A program made the translations under genes and the position numbers. From positions 6,260,278-6,324,277 of the forward strand of contig OZ038498.1 in assembly GCA_964036315.1 (NCBI GenBank): DNA of 64,000 nucleotides, written 5' to 3'. Of this stretch, positions 21,200-32,005 are shown piece after piece; within the stretch, counting starts at the first letter, position 1; every line of letters begins with the position of its first letter. The notes beneath the pieces were generated by a model, which had not been told where the DNA came from, did not search any database, and was given only the letters and a program-made list of their open reading frames with translations. Source of the stretch: Acanthosepion esculentum (taxonomy: Eukaryota > Mollusca > Cephalopoda > Sepiida > Sepiidae).

Positions 21200-24100
21200 C
21201 TTTCACTTTTACCATTTCACATACCCTTATCTCTTTCTCTTGCTCTATTTTGCATTCTCTAATCTCTTTTACCATTTCGCATTCTCTTACCTCTTTTACC
21301 ATTTCGCATTCTCTTACCTCTTTTACCATTTCGCATTCTCTTACCTCTTTTACCATTTCGCATTCTCTTATCTCTTTTACCATTTCGCATTCTCTTATCT
21401 CTTTTACCATTTCGCATTCTCTTATCTCTTTTACCATTTCGCATTCTCTAATCTCTTTTACCATTTCGCATTCTCTTATCTCTTTTACCATTTCGCATTC
21501 TCTTACCTCTTTTACCATTTCGCATTCTCTTACCTCTTTTACCATTTCGCATTCTCTTATCTCTTTTACCATTTCGCATTCTCTTATCTCTTTTACCATT
21601 TCGCATTCTCTAATCTCTTTTACCATTTCGCATTCTCTTATCTCTTTTACCATTTCGCATTCTCTTACCTCTTTTACCATTTCGCATTCTCTTATCTCTT
21701 TTACCATTTCGCATTCTCTTACCTCTTTTACCATTTCGCATTCTCTTATCTCTTTTACCATTTCGCATTCTCTTATCTCTTTTACCATTTCGCATTCTCT
21801 AATCTCTTTTACCATTTCGCATTCTCTTATCTCTTTTACCATTTCGCATTCTCTTACCTCTTTTACCATTTCGCATTCTCTTATCTCTTTTACCATTTCG
21901 CATTCTCTTACCTCTTTTACCATTTCGCATTCTCTTATCTCTTTTACCATTTCGCATTCTCTTATCTCTTTTACCATTTCGCATTCTCTAATCTCTTTTA
22001 CCATTTCGCATTCTCTTATCTCTTTTACCATTTCGCATTCGCTTACCTCTTTTACCATTTCGCATTCTCTTATCTCTTTTACCATTTCGCATTCTCTTAC
22101 CTCTTTTACCATTTCGCATTCTCTAATCTCTTTTACCATTTCGCATTCTCTTATCTCTTTTACCATTTCGCATTCTCTTACCTCTTTTACCATTTCGCAT
22201 TCTCTAATCTCTTTTACCATTTCGCATTCTCTTATCTCTTTTACCATTTCGCATTCTCTTACCTCTTTTACCATTTCGCATTCTCTTATCTCTTTTACCA
22301 TTTCGCATTCTCTTAACTCTTTTACCATTTCGCATTCTCTTATCTCTTTTACCATTTCGCATTCTCTTACCTCTTTTACCATTTCGCATTCTCTAATCTC
22401 TTTTACCATTTCGCATTCTCTTATCTCTTTTACCATTTCGCATTCTCTTACCTCTTTTACCATTTCGCATTCTCTAATCTCTTTTACCATTTCGCATTCT
22501 CTAATCTCTTTTACCATTTCGCATTCTCTAATCTCTTTTACCATTTCGCATTCTCTAATCTCTTTTACCATTTCGCATTCTCTAATCTCTTTTACCATTT
22601 CGCATTCTCTTATCTCTTTTACCATTTCGCATTCTCTAATCTCTTTTACCATTTCGCATTCTCTTATCTCTTTTACCATTTCGCATTCTCTTACCTCTTT
22701 TACCATTTCGCATTCTCTTATCTCTTTTACCATTTCGCATTCTCTAATCTCTTTTACCATTTCGCATTCTCTTATCTCTTTTACCATTTCGCATTCTCTT
22801 ACCTCTTTTACCATTTCGCATTCTCTTATCTCTTTTACCATTTCGCATTCTCTAATCTCTTTTACCATTTCGCATTCTCTTATCTCTTTTACCATTTCGC
22901 ATTCTCTTACCTCTTTTACCATTTCGCATTCTCTTATCTCTTTTACCATTTCGCATTCTCTAATCTCTTTTACCATTTCGCATTCTCTTATCTCTTTTAC
23001 CATTTCGCATTCTCTTACCTCTTTTACCATTTCGCATTCTCTTACCTCTTTTACCATTTCGCATTCTCTTACCTCTTTTACCATTTCGCATTCTCTAATC
23101 TCTTTTACCATTTCGCATTCTCTTATCTCTTTTACCATTTCGCATTCTCTTACCTCTTTTACCATTTCGCATTCTCTAATCTCTTTTACCATTTCGCATT
23201 CTCTAATCTCTTTTACCATTTCGCATTCTCTTACCTCTTTTACCATTTCGCATTCTCTTACCTCTTTTACCATTTCGCATTCTCTTACCTCTTTTACCAT
23301 TTCGCATTCTCTAATCTCTTTTACCATTTCGCATTCTCTTACCTCTTTTACCATTTCGCATTCTCTTATCTCTTTTACCATTTCGCATTCTCTTATCTCT
23401 TTTACCATTTCGCATTCTCTTACCTCTTTTACCATTTCGCATTCTCTTACCTCTTTTACCATTTCGCATTCTCTAATCTCTTTTACCATTTCGCATTCTC
23501 TTATCTCTTTTACCATTTCGCATTCTCTAATCTCTTTTACCATTTCGCATTCTCTTACCTCTTTTACCATTTCGCATTCTCTTATCTCTTTTACCATTTC
23601 GCATTCTCTTATCTCTTTTACCATTTCGCATTCTCTAATCTCTTTTACCATTTCGCATTCTCTTACCTCTTTTACCATTTCGCATTCTCTTATCTCTTTT
23701 ACCATTTCGCATTCTCTTATCTCTTTTACCATTTCGCATTCTCTTATCTCTTTTACCATTTCGCATTCTCTAATCTCTTTTACCATTTCGCATTCTCTTA
23801 TCTCTTTTACCATTTCGCATTCTCTTACCTCTTTTACCATTTCGCATTCTCTTACCTCTTTTACCATTTCGCATTCTCTTACCTCTTTTACCATTTCGCA
23901 TTCTCTTACCTCTTTTACCATTTCGCATTCTCTTACCTCTTTTACCATTTCGCATTCTCTAATCTCTTTTACCATTTCGCATTCTCTTACCTCTTTTACC
24001 ATTTCGTATTCTCTTACCTCTTTTACCATTTCGCATTCTCTAATCTCTTTTACCATTTCGCATTCTCTTATCTCTTTTACCATTTCGCATTCTCTAATCT

Positions 24101-24645
24101 CTTTTACCATTTCGCATTCTCTAATCTCTTTTACCATTTCGCATTCTCTTACCTCTTTTACCATTTCGCATTCTCTTATCTCTTTTACCATTTCGCATTC
24201 TCTTATCTCTTTTACCATTTCGCATTCTCTAATCTCTTTTACCATTTCGCATTCTCTTATCTCTTTTACCATTTCGCATTCTCTTACCTCTTTTACCATT
24301 TCGCATTCTCTTATCTCTTTTACCATTTCGCATTCTCTTACCTCTTTTACCATTTCGCATTCTCTAATCTCTTTTACCATTTCGCATTCTCTTACCTCTT
24401 TTACCATTTCGCATTCTCTTACCTCTTTTACCATTTCGCATTCTCTTATCTCTTTTACCATTTCGCATTCTCTAATCTCTTTTACCATTTCGCATTCTCT
24501 TACCTCTTTTACCATTTCGCATTCTCTTACCTCTTTTACCATTTCGCATTCTCTAATCTCTTTTACCATTTCGCATTCTCTTACCTCTTTTACCATTTCG
24601 CATTCTCTTATCTCTTTTACCATTTCGCATTCTCTTATCTCCTAT
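21200..24645. repeat. 27-bp satellite array, about 125 units
   Basis: Uninterrupted head-to-tail 27-bp units with the constant core TCTCTTTTACCATTTCGCA followed by TTCTCTTA. Variation is nearly confined to two neighbouring positions, giving three main unit types (CTTATC, CTTACC, CTAATC) and rare singletons. Because 27 is a multiple of three and the unit lacks stops in several frames, it opens frames of 1219 and 427 codons on the plus strand and 1148 on the minus strand, all with 9-residue periods. Diverged units at both edges (about 21200-21258 and 24630-24650) mark the boundaries. Not annotated as coding. Confidence 0.98.
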
Positions 24646-24789
24646 CTCCATTTCATTGTGAAAAAGGAAAATGAAAATTCCCTTTTTTTTCTGCTTTTTG
24701 AAAAACAACTTGCTGTGGTGTGGAGCTAAATAAATGAATAAATTGTGTGAAGATGAAATCTATCAGGAGTAAAAAAAAAAAATGAGTCC

Positions 24790-24930
24790 ATTTTTTTTTT
24801 ATCATTTTGCCCCAAGCAAGGCAACAATGCCACTAAGGTACAAGGGGGTTACGAAGAGTGAATGAGATTGAGATGTTAGTGAGAAGAAAAGGCAAAAAAG
24901 GAACAGGATTCAGGAAGTCAGAAGATAGCA
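24790..24930 (-). mobile_element. LINE-B 3' untranslated end
   Basis: Reverse complement matches the sequence after the LINE-B coding end at 62.78-62.90 kb, including AGTGGCATTGTTGCCTTGC and TTGGGGCAAAATGAT, ending in an A-rich run. The same orientation as the RT fragment at 25.26-25.94 kb suggests one element. Confidence 0.75.
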
Positions 24931-24936
24931 ACTGAT

Positions 24937-25192
24937 TCTGTCTATATTTCTGAGATGAGGTATTATGTACAGTATTTACATTAGTCGGACTATTGTCCTC
25001 ATCTTTGTCGCCATATTTGTCACAACGTTTTGGCTGTTGTACGCTCCGGCCTTCTTCAGGTGGTTGGAATTTCCAACCGAACCCTTTATTTCGATCACTG
25101 GGGTAGACTGTTCTAGTTCCACGAGCCATGTTTGATGGATGTCAGTTATCAGTTATCTCCTGGTAATTTTCCCTCTGAAAGTTCTCCACTGA
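24937..25192 (-). repeat. P1 Penelope terminal repeat, solo copy
   Basis: Runs from TCTGTCTATATTTCTGAGATG to AAAGTTCTCCACTG. It is the fullest copy, including the stretch missing from 3649-3865. The hammerhead-like stem at 25026-25059 reads GGCCG/CAGCC with one mismatch. It sits between the LINE-B 3' end and the LINE-B RT fragment. Confidence 0.85.
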
Positions 25193-25259
25193 TGTTGCAC
25201 TTAAATCTTTGAAGATGATAAGTTAGCAGAAAATCAAGAAACTGAAAGAGAAGAAACTA

Positions 25260-25938
25260 TTAAAATAGAACTTATGGTTACATCATATTTGAAACGATGT
25301 GCGTCCAAGTCCAGAGCTCTTGGTGAACCTGGCATTAGTGTGAAAAAAATCTAGAAGAGTAGCAGTTCAACATGACTTTCATTACATGATTTTCTTTTTA
25401 AGAATGATTGGATCAAACCAAATATTTGTCCAAACACCATAGCCCCCTCAGCTTGGGAAGAAGGCCAGCATGCTAAACACTGTCAACTGCCTTTGAGATA
25501 ACTAAAGCCACAGCTAGGGTTGGATTTAGATGAAGAGATTCCCTAGGCTATTCCACTTGTGAAGCCCCTCCGAATCCCTCAGGCGTAGCGGTTAATGGAA
25601 GAGTGTTAAATAAGAGTTGAACCAAGGATGATGACAGGTGTTTAAAATTACTGAAAGGTTGTTTAGAGTCTACAATGCGTTATGACAGCATGTGTAAGCA
25701 AAGCCTATGACTGTCAAAAATGTTACACAGCATGGCTGGATTTTGAGGCCCTACTCTTCAGCCTGCTAAGCCTAGAGGTAAATCCAGCACTGGCTACAAC
25801 CAAAGCCTTGCTATTCTTATCTAAAGCTTGATAGACAAATTCAGTAATAACTGCTAACATATTGGAAATTGATCTCCAGAAGCAAAAGCCGTATTGTTTC
25901 TCTAAAAGAAGGCTGTGCAAATTGAGATGCTTAACCAA
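25260..25938 (-). pseudogene. LINE-B reverse-transcriptase fragment, interrupted
   Basis: On the minus strand 25938-25793 reads LLLEKQYGFCFWRSIS, LAVITEFVYQALDKN and ALVVA. After a 278-bp insertion, 25514-25260 resumes as VALVISKAVDSV, a stop, HAGLLPKLRGL, and later CYSSRFFHTNA and GLGRTSFQI. The order QYGFR.RS, then the aspartate block (here mutated in VALVISKAVD, usually LDISKAFD), then HAGLLxKL, and S.LGPxLF is the finger-palm series of Jockey/CR1-type non-LTR RTs. The first catalytic aspartate region is altered and the frame is broken. Inactive. Confidence 0.8.
25515..25792. mobile_element. hAT-like MITE inserted in LINE-B RT
   Basis: 278 bp with terminal inverted repeats TAGGGTTGGATTTA and, from the other end, CAGTGCTGGATTTA (11 of 14 match). 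Flanked by 8-bp near-duplications GCCACAGC (25507-25514) and GCTACAAC (25793-25800), which match at 6 of 8. Removing it restores adjacent RT homology. 8-bp duplications and CAGTG-type ends are typical of hAT elements. Confidence 0.7.
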
Positions 25939-26301
25939 TTCGGAGTTGATTTTTTACTTGTTAAAATCAAACATCATCATTCTATGCTTATTGTTTCTAA
26001 TACTAGCAACTCGAGAGCCATATGGCTTTGCATAATAAACTTTTATGGAGATAAAACATTTTTAAATAGATTTGCTGATCTCTTATTGAAACAGCTAAAA
26101 TTTTGTTTTGAAAGTAGTATTCAAAAAATTGCTCAAACAGAAATAGGTAGTTTACATTGATCTTTTATCAAATGACCTGAAAAGAAGATTTCTTAATTAT
26201 TTGAAAGATAAATGTACAAATTCTTTCTTTGCTCTGGTCAATTTTTTTTTAATCTTAACAAAATACAATAATTTCTGTAATGTATTTATTCTTATATATG
26301 A

Positions 26302-26830
26302 TGTCTGTTGAAAAAGTATCAGGACTGTTGCTATGGAAACGGTTCTAATGCATGCAGAGTGAAGCCGCTTGGCACAGATTAACCTTGAACTCTGTCATCC
26401 ATACACACTAAGTTATAATTTTCTCACTCACTTCTGTTGTTTATAACATATGTTACAAGCAGAAGGAAGGTGTGTAGAGGGTGGCTGCCTCAGCACATCA
26501 CAGTGGTTTCATCTGTGACCATGTCTTGGGTTGCAGTTTCTGACCAAGGACAATATTCCCCAGGTCTAACAACCACCATATTCCCCAGATCCTGCCACTT
26601 GTGACTTTTTCTTCTTCAAAAATCAAATCCTACTTGAAAGCAACAGCATTTTAAGATGTCAAGAAAATCCAAGAGAATGTGACAGGGCAGCTGCTTGCTA
26701 TTCCCCCAAAAGGAATCCCGGAATGTTTCCATCCATAGAAAAGACACTGGATAAAATGTGTACCTTCAGCAGGGGGGGACTACTTCGAACAAGATTAAAT
26801 CAAGTTGAATTTCTCTTTGTGTGTTCAATT
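26302..26830 (+). pseudogene. Mariner-type transposon relic
   Basis: The 5' end TGTTGAAAAAGTATCAGGAC is typical of mariner terminal repeats. From about 26578 the translation gives YSPDPATCDFFFFKN, corresponding to the PHSPDLAPCDFFLF block that includes a catalytic aspartate of mariner transposases. After a frameshift it gives QENVTGQLLAIPPK, and near 26790 GDYFE followed by the terminal residues. The middle of the transposase, including the first catalytic aspartate, is deleted between about 26480 and 26560, and a 3' terminal repeat was not found. DDE-type cut-and-paste transposase, inactive. Confidence 0.7.
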
Positions 26831-28540
26831 GCTTAGAATATTTACTGTGAAATTTAGGCTTAACATCACTATGACCATTTTGGTCCAAGCACTACAACCA
26901 GGTGATCCAGCCAATTGTAAATAAAATTCATTGTGTTTTATTATAACAGCAGACAGAATTCTTTTATTCGTATTATTTCATTGCTACAAGAAAGAAATAT
27001 TCATTCAATATTTTTTATTTGATGAAAAATTCTCAGAAAATAAAATACTTTGGTAAGTTAAATTTCTACTTAGCCCCCATTCATGCTTGCAGGATGTGAT
27101 AGATGGTCAGTTTAATGTCGGCTGCTCATATGCTTATATATGGGCCAAGGCCAAAGCACCACAGCTGCCATGCTAAATAGCAATGTCATCTGCCGAGATA
27201 GACCACTTATTGTAAATAATCAATCATTAAAAAAGACAAAACTCACATTCTACTTCCATCTTGGAAAGAGTTTTAATTAACACTTTCTATATATAAGTTT
27301 TTCTTGACTTGGGGAAAAATTATTCTTATAGATTTTGAAAATGAACTTTACAATCAGTATGTCTGTATATTCCTTTTATAAATGGTAATATATTTGCAAT
27401 TTTATTTATTTTAGAAAATAAACTCATTATATATAAGAGTTGCAGAAAATTTCTCTGTCTGACTTACTTACCAAAATTTGACTAAATGATTAGAATTTTC
27501 TTTTTGGAAGGGCTTCTGGGTCAGGCTATGAATTTTTCAGCACTGCTTCATATACTTATAAGAATGCAAATATTGTATCAAAATTTAGCCTTAGAAGAGC
27601 ATTTGCATGCATTAAAACTGGTTCCACTTGAAAGCTAGACAGTTTAAGATGTTTAACTGAGTAGGTTTTATCTTTTTAAACCCAATGAACCCTGAATTAA
27701 GATAATCTATCTTGAAGCAAATCCATACCACTTAAGTGAGGAATAAAACAATGTGTCATGACCAGATATAAGAATGAAAACTATTTATTTAAATTAGATT
27801 AACTGACTTTCTTCTGGAATTCTAATCCAAGTAAGATTTTAAATAAATTTGCATCTTTAAAATTATGATGAACTGTTTTTTTTTCATTTTCATCACTAAG
27901 TACAATCCATTTTATTTAAGCCTGGCAGAGGAGACATACTTTAAGTGCTAGGGTCAAAATGGTAGTTTCCAATCTTAACTTTCATTACAAACGTTTATTC
28001 GAATCACCTGAACACATGAGGAGGAATCTGACCTGATACTGAGAAACACATGTTTTATAATCATTTCCAGAATATCTATTTCATTTACTCTGATAACTAC
28101 AATTTGTATTAAATTTCATCCAGTATTTCAATGTTCCACTTCTAGTCAATGATTTTATTCTGATAATAAAGGTACTAAAAGTAATAGCGAAACTTTGTTA
28201 AAATACAGAATAATAAATACCTTCTAGTAGTTACTTTTTGTTAAGACGAAAAGCAATTGACCAGAGAAAAAGACATAAGAAAATATTTATCCATTTATCG
28301 TTAGAAAAATTAAAAAAATTCTCTTTTCAGGTCATTTAGTCCAGATCAATGTAAAGTACCTTTTTCTTTTAGAGTAATTTTTTGAATCCTGCCTTCAAAA
28401 CCTAATTGTGGCTGATCAGTATTATATTATGACTACATTTCTTGATAGTAAAATTATGGTGAGATGTTTACAAAATGGTTATTTTTTTCTTGACATTTAG
28501 TTGTTAGAAAGCAAATATTCTCAAATTTTTCATGAAACTG
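26831..28540. other. Unassigned AT-rich DNA
   Basis: Nothing recognised, apart from AT-rich simple sequence and a TA run at 28543-28556. Confidence 0.5.
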
Positions 28541-28564
28541 AATATATATATATATTTACATTAC

Positions 28565-28668
28565 AAAGAGTCAATCATACCTTGAATCAATCAGCAATAT
28601 GCATGCGATTATTGGCGCCAATAATTGCATTCATATTGCTGATTGATTCAAGGTATGATTGACTCTTT
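28565..28668. repeat. Near-perfect 104-bp palindrome
   Basis: Arms of ~50 bp meet at GGCGCC (28614-28619). AAGAGTCAATCATACCTTGA on the left is matched exactly by its complement on the right, and the symmetry point lies at 28616/28617. There are only a few mismatches near the centre. Confidence 0.95.
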
Positions 28669-28675
28669 GATGTCA

Positions 28676-28860
28676 CTGAATATGACAGACAAGGAAACTT
28701 TGATGAATTTTTTGTTTATTTTCTCCAACATTCTTATATTTTTCCATTTGGTGGGACAATTTGTGCACTTTCTTACTCCCACCAAACAGGAAAATATAAG
28801 AACGTTGGAAAAACTAAACAAAAAATTTCATCAAAGTTTCCTTGTCTGTTATATTCACTG
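28676..28860. repeat. Second palindrome, about 185 bp
   Basis: Arms of ~80 bp (GACAGACAAGGAAACTTTGA ... TCAAAGTTTCCTTGTCTGTT), including CCAACATTCTTATATTTTCC and CATTTGGTGGGA, around a loop of roughly 25 bp. It begins 8 bp after the preceding palindrome. Confidence 0.93.
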
Positions 28861-28950
28861 AAACATGTTTTAAAAAAAAGTAGGAAACTTTTAGACTGCC
28901 TTCAGTATTGCAACTTCAGAATAAAAATAGGTTGAATATGTTTGAGTTAG

Positions 28951-29362
28951 TGTAGTTTCAATGAAGTAAGAAGAGAAAATAGAATGTGGCTTACATTGTG
29001 GTGGGAGAGAAAAAAAAATGATGATTTCTTTTATAAAAAGATATTGTGTGGAGAGACAAATTATGGGAAGGAAGAAAAGCTATAAAGCTTGACTGAAAAT
29101 AGTTGTTGTTGATTTTCTTGTTTGTTTTGTAAGAGAAAGATTGTGATAGAGCAAGAAGGAAATTTAAGAGAAAGATTGTGATAGAGCAAGAAGGAAATTT
29201 AAGAGAAAGATTGTGATAGAGCAAGAAGGAAATTTAAGAGAAAGATTGTGATAGAGCAAGAAGGAAATTTAAGAGAAAGATTGTGATAGAGCAAGAAGGA
29301 AATTTAAGAGAAAGACTAGAGATCCTTAGAGAAGTTTTTTTTTTTTTTTTTTTTTAACCACA
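28951..29362 (+). repeat. 5' LTR
   Basis: Shares with the 3' LTR: AGAAGAGAAAATRGAATG, TTGTGGTGGG, GAGACRAATTATGGGAAGG, GAAAAGCTATAAARCTTGA and a T-run before AACCACA. GCTATAAA may serve as a TATA box. It is ~145 bp longer than the 3' LTR because of an internal minisatellite (29131-29315). Confidence 0.8.
29131..29315. repeat. 35-bp minisatellite inside the 5' LTR
   Basis: Five identical 35-bp units (AAGAGAAAGATTGTGATAGA plus GCAAGAAGGAAATTT) and a partial sixth. The 3' LTR has one diverged unit at the same place. Confidence 0.97.
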
Positions 29363-29394
29363 CGCTATTTTGTCAATCTGGAATGGGTTGAGAC

Positions 29395-29755
29395 ATGGTA
29401 CCACCATTTAGTGGAGAAGGTGATATGGTCACATTGATAAAGAAAGTGAAATTGGTTGCCAAGCTTCAAAAAGTGTCAGACCTTGCTAGTTTTCCTTCCA
29501 CTTTTTCTGCAATGAGATACACTTGTCCTCTACTTTGTGATGAGTACCAGTTGGACGAGGACATGACAGAGACCAGGCTGAAGAAAGCGTTTGCTGAAGG
29601 GCGCTTTGAAGCTTATGAAAAGCTTGAGAGTGGAATGGACTGGAGGAATTAGTGGATGCCTATGCCAATAATATCAAAAGGTTGCTGGGGCTGACAGGAT
29701 ATCTAGGGAGAGGACTGGATCAGACAGCAAAACTAGCTTTCGTGACCAGAGAGTG
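29395..29755 (+). pseudogene. gag: gag fragment of LTR retrotransposon
   Basis: Opens 33 bp after the 5' LTR with MVPPFSGEGDMVTLIKKVKL, then VAKLQKVSDLASF. It continues with a region rich in acidic residues (YQLDEDMTETRLKKAF) and FEAYEKLESG. A frame change near 29640 then gives GLEELVDAYANNIKRLLGL, TGYLGRGLDQTAKLAFVT and a TGA. The pattern of a short start, a W/K-L-KLVAKLQ block and a YA..I..L motif is that of Ty3/gypsy-like Gag capsid regions, the structural protein that packages element RNA. It is about 120 residues in total, far shorter than a full Gag, and there is no zinc knuckle. Not functional. Confidence 0.7.
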
Positions 29756-29817
29756 AAAACACTGACCTGCGCACAGGACTATGTTGTGTAAAATGACTTT
29801 TTAGGATCATGGGAGCC

Positions 29818-30085
29818 CATAGTTTGAATGAAGGAAGAAGAGAAAATGGAATGTCAGTTACCTTGTGGTGGGGAAGAAGAAAAAACGGTGACAAGTGGCA
29901 ATTTCTTTTTATAGAAAGATATTGTGGGAAGAGACGAATTATGGGAAGGGAGAAAAGCTATAAAACTTGACCAAAAATAGGAGGTTGTTTGTTTTGTATG
30001 AGAAAGGTTGCAAGAGAGGAAGGAGATTTAAGAGGAGGACAAAAGAGATCCTGGGAGAAGATTTTTTCTTATTTTTCAAACCACA
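29818..30085 (+). repeat. 3' LTR
   Basis: 268 bp, aligned to 28951-29362. Starts CATAGTTTGAATG (the TG is mutated to CA) and ends AAACCACA. Confidence 0.8.
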
Positions 30086-30239
30086 TTTAGAAATTCAGAA
30101 CAAAATACTAATCCTACTTTAAAGAAATAGGTTTATACCAAAACATATAATACCTACATGTTACTATATAGTTTGTACATGATCTTCTACTAATCAAAGG
30201 CCAAGGTTAGGCTTAAGTTTACTACAACAAGTTTTCCTC

Positions 30240-30330
30240 TAAGACAATGGCCTAGTGGGTAAAAGTGTTGGTTTGTGAATTTGGTGACATAGTGGTTGTG
30301 TGTTCAATCCCTGGGTTGGACAGTCTTTAA
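30240..30330 (+). mobile_element. tRNA-derived SINE head
   Basis: GACAATGGCCTAGTGGGTAA carries an A box, and GTGTGTTCAATCCCTGGG a B box at tRNA-like spacing. The tail is A-rich (about 30350-30375). It abuts a Penelope P1 terminal-repeat fragment. Similar tRNA heads are near 10.6, 53.15 (minus) and 62.47 kb (minus). Confidence 0.6.
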
Positions 30331-30379
30331 TTGCACCCAGAAGAATAATTGAACAGTAGTAAATAAAATAAGAAATAGA

Positions 30380-30790
30380 CTAGACAGTGGAATGAGAACA
30401 GTCTACCTCCATAGATTAAATAAAGGGTTATCCTTAAAGAAGTTTAGAAACAGACAACGGTGGTACTCAAGTGAATGGAACAGCAACACAGGCATAGCTG
30501 AAAGAAGGTTTATTGTAAAAGAGAATACACTACTGAAAGACAGGGAATTGGTTAGCAGGCTAGTAATTCTCGAAGCGAGTCTGCCCAGGTATATCCTGTG
30601 CTCACTGTATATATCTATCGATATAGTCAGTCCACATATGCGATAGGGAGAGTGGGACATTCCATTACAACAGTAGGTTACTCAGATCAATATAAATTTG
30701 AGGAAGGAAGGAGAGCACAGCAGCCAAAAAATAACAAAGAAGAAAATAGTCCAAGTATAAATAGTGAAAATAATCTTTTATCAGTGATAT
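30380..30790 (+). repeat. P1 Penelope terminal repeat, split copy
   Basis: 30388-30428 matches GAACAGTCTAC ... AAATAAAGGGTT, and 30648-30790 matches the rest weakly (GACATTCCA, GGAAGGAAGGAG, ATAGTCCAAGTA). About 220 bp of unrelated sequence between them (30429-30647) looks like an insertion, though no terminal repeats were found on it. Confidence 0.5.
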
Positions 30791-31249
30791 CTTTTCATTT
30801 TAGTGTAGTACTGGTCATTTTTTGGACCTTGTTTCCAAGAAGTTTTATTTCTGTTAAATGTTATAAAGAAATATTATAAATATACCAAGAGCTTAGAAAA
30901 TAGTTTTTTAAGGTGTTTTCTTTTTTTTTTTTTTTTTACTCATTTTGGGTAAATTATGGGTTTACATTAATATTTTTGTTTGTTAGTTTTCTTTGCAACT
31001 CTTGCAGAAACTTAATATTTTATCATGTACTTCATCTGAGAACATATAATATGAACGATTTGTGTGATTAATGAAATGATACTGGTTTAAGCACGCAGTC
31101 AAGAAAGGTGATAATGTTGCGAAGTATGTTTGATAAAATACATGATTGTTTTTTTTTTCATTCATTAATCAATGGACTTATTGATACATATATCTACAGT
31201 CAAGGGGCATTAAATATGTGGCAAAAATGTCTCTAAATATTTAAATTTA

Positions 31250-31250
<1 letters not shown>
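30791..31250. other. Unassigned AT-rich DNA
   Basis: T-run at 30920-30938. No feature recognised. Confidence 0.5.

Positions 31251-31253
<3 letters not shown>

Positions 31254-31298
<45 letters not shown>
31254..31298. repeat. TA microsatellite
   Basis: About 22 TA units. Confidence 0.96.
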
Positions 31299-31300
<2 letters not shown>

Positions 31301-31940
31301 TCCACCTATAACACTTTCAGTTAGACATCATTTGAGAGTAGTTGATATTACACAGCTTCCAAAATGGTGAAAATGCAATTGCTATAATTAAAAATTGCTA
31401 ATTAGTTCAAACAAGTATTGACAAGTGTTTATAATTTTTGCTTGGATGAAAACTCTTACAAATTTGTCTGATAAAGATTGGTTTACTTTCTAATTAAAAC
31501 ACTGAACTTTAGGATAAGTACTCATTTTAAATTACTTTCTGCAAAAATGTATTTTATATATATTTTAAAACTATATTTAGTTACATTAATCTTCTTTTAA
31601 ATTCACACCACAGGCAAGTTTTTATTTTTTGCCGTTCCTAATCATCTTTTTTTTCATTTTGTTGCTTCTATTTAATCATGTTTTCTTCCATAATTTTTCC
31701 TGCAAAAACTGTCAGATAGAAAATAATTATGGATTACATCCGTCTTTTCATGCTATTTCTCTTTCTGTCCAAAGATGGAATTTTTAATATAATTCTGCTT
31801 CAATACTCAGCTTGCATAAGCTTCTCCCAAGTTTTGCTTTTTTAAAAAAGATTTTATTTGTTCTTTGCATTAATTATCTCAGCTGAAGAAAACAGATATT
31901 ATTAATGCTTTGGTTAAAGTTTTTTTGGTCGGTGGTTTAG
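31299..31940. other. Unassigned AT-rich DNA
   Basis: Nothing recognised. Confidence 0.5.
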
Positions 31941-31956
31941 TTGTGTGTGTGTGTGT

Positions 31957-32005
<49 letters not shown>

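Larger units (their letters stand above)
28951..30085 (+). mobile_element. Short LTR retrotransposon (internally deleted)
   Basis: Two direct repeats (28951-29362 and 29818-30085) flank ~455 bp that encode a gag fragment. The left repeat begins TG and ends CA. Flanks GTTAG (28946-28950) and TTTAG (30086-30090) match at 4 of 5, a plausible 5-bp target duplication. No protease, RT or integrase is present, so this is a non-autonomous or deleted derivative, probably of a Ty3/gypsy-type element. Confidence 0.8.

Noticed and set aside
21033..24729. Open frames of 1219, 1148 and 427 codons as protein-coding genes
   Set aside because: They arise from a 27-bp stop-free tandem unit, run on both strands at once, show 9-residue periodicity only, and lack any domain or supporting splice or promoter structure.
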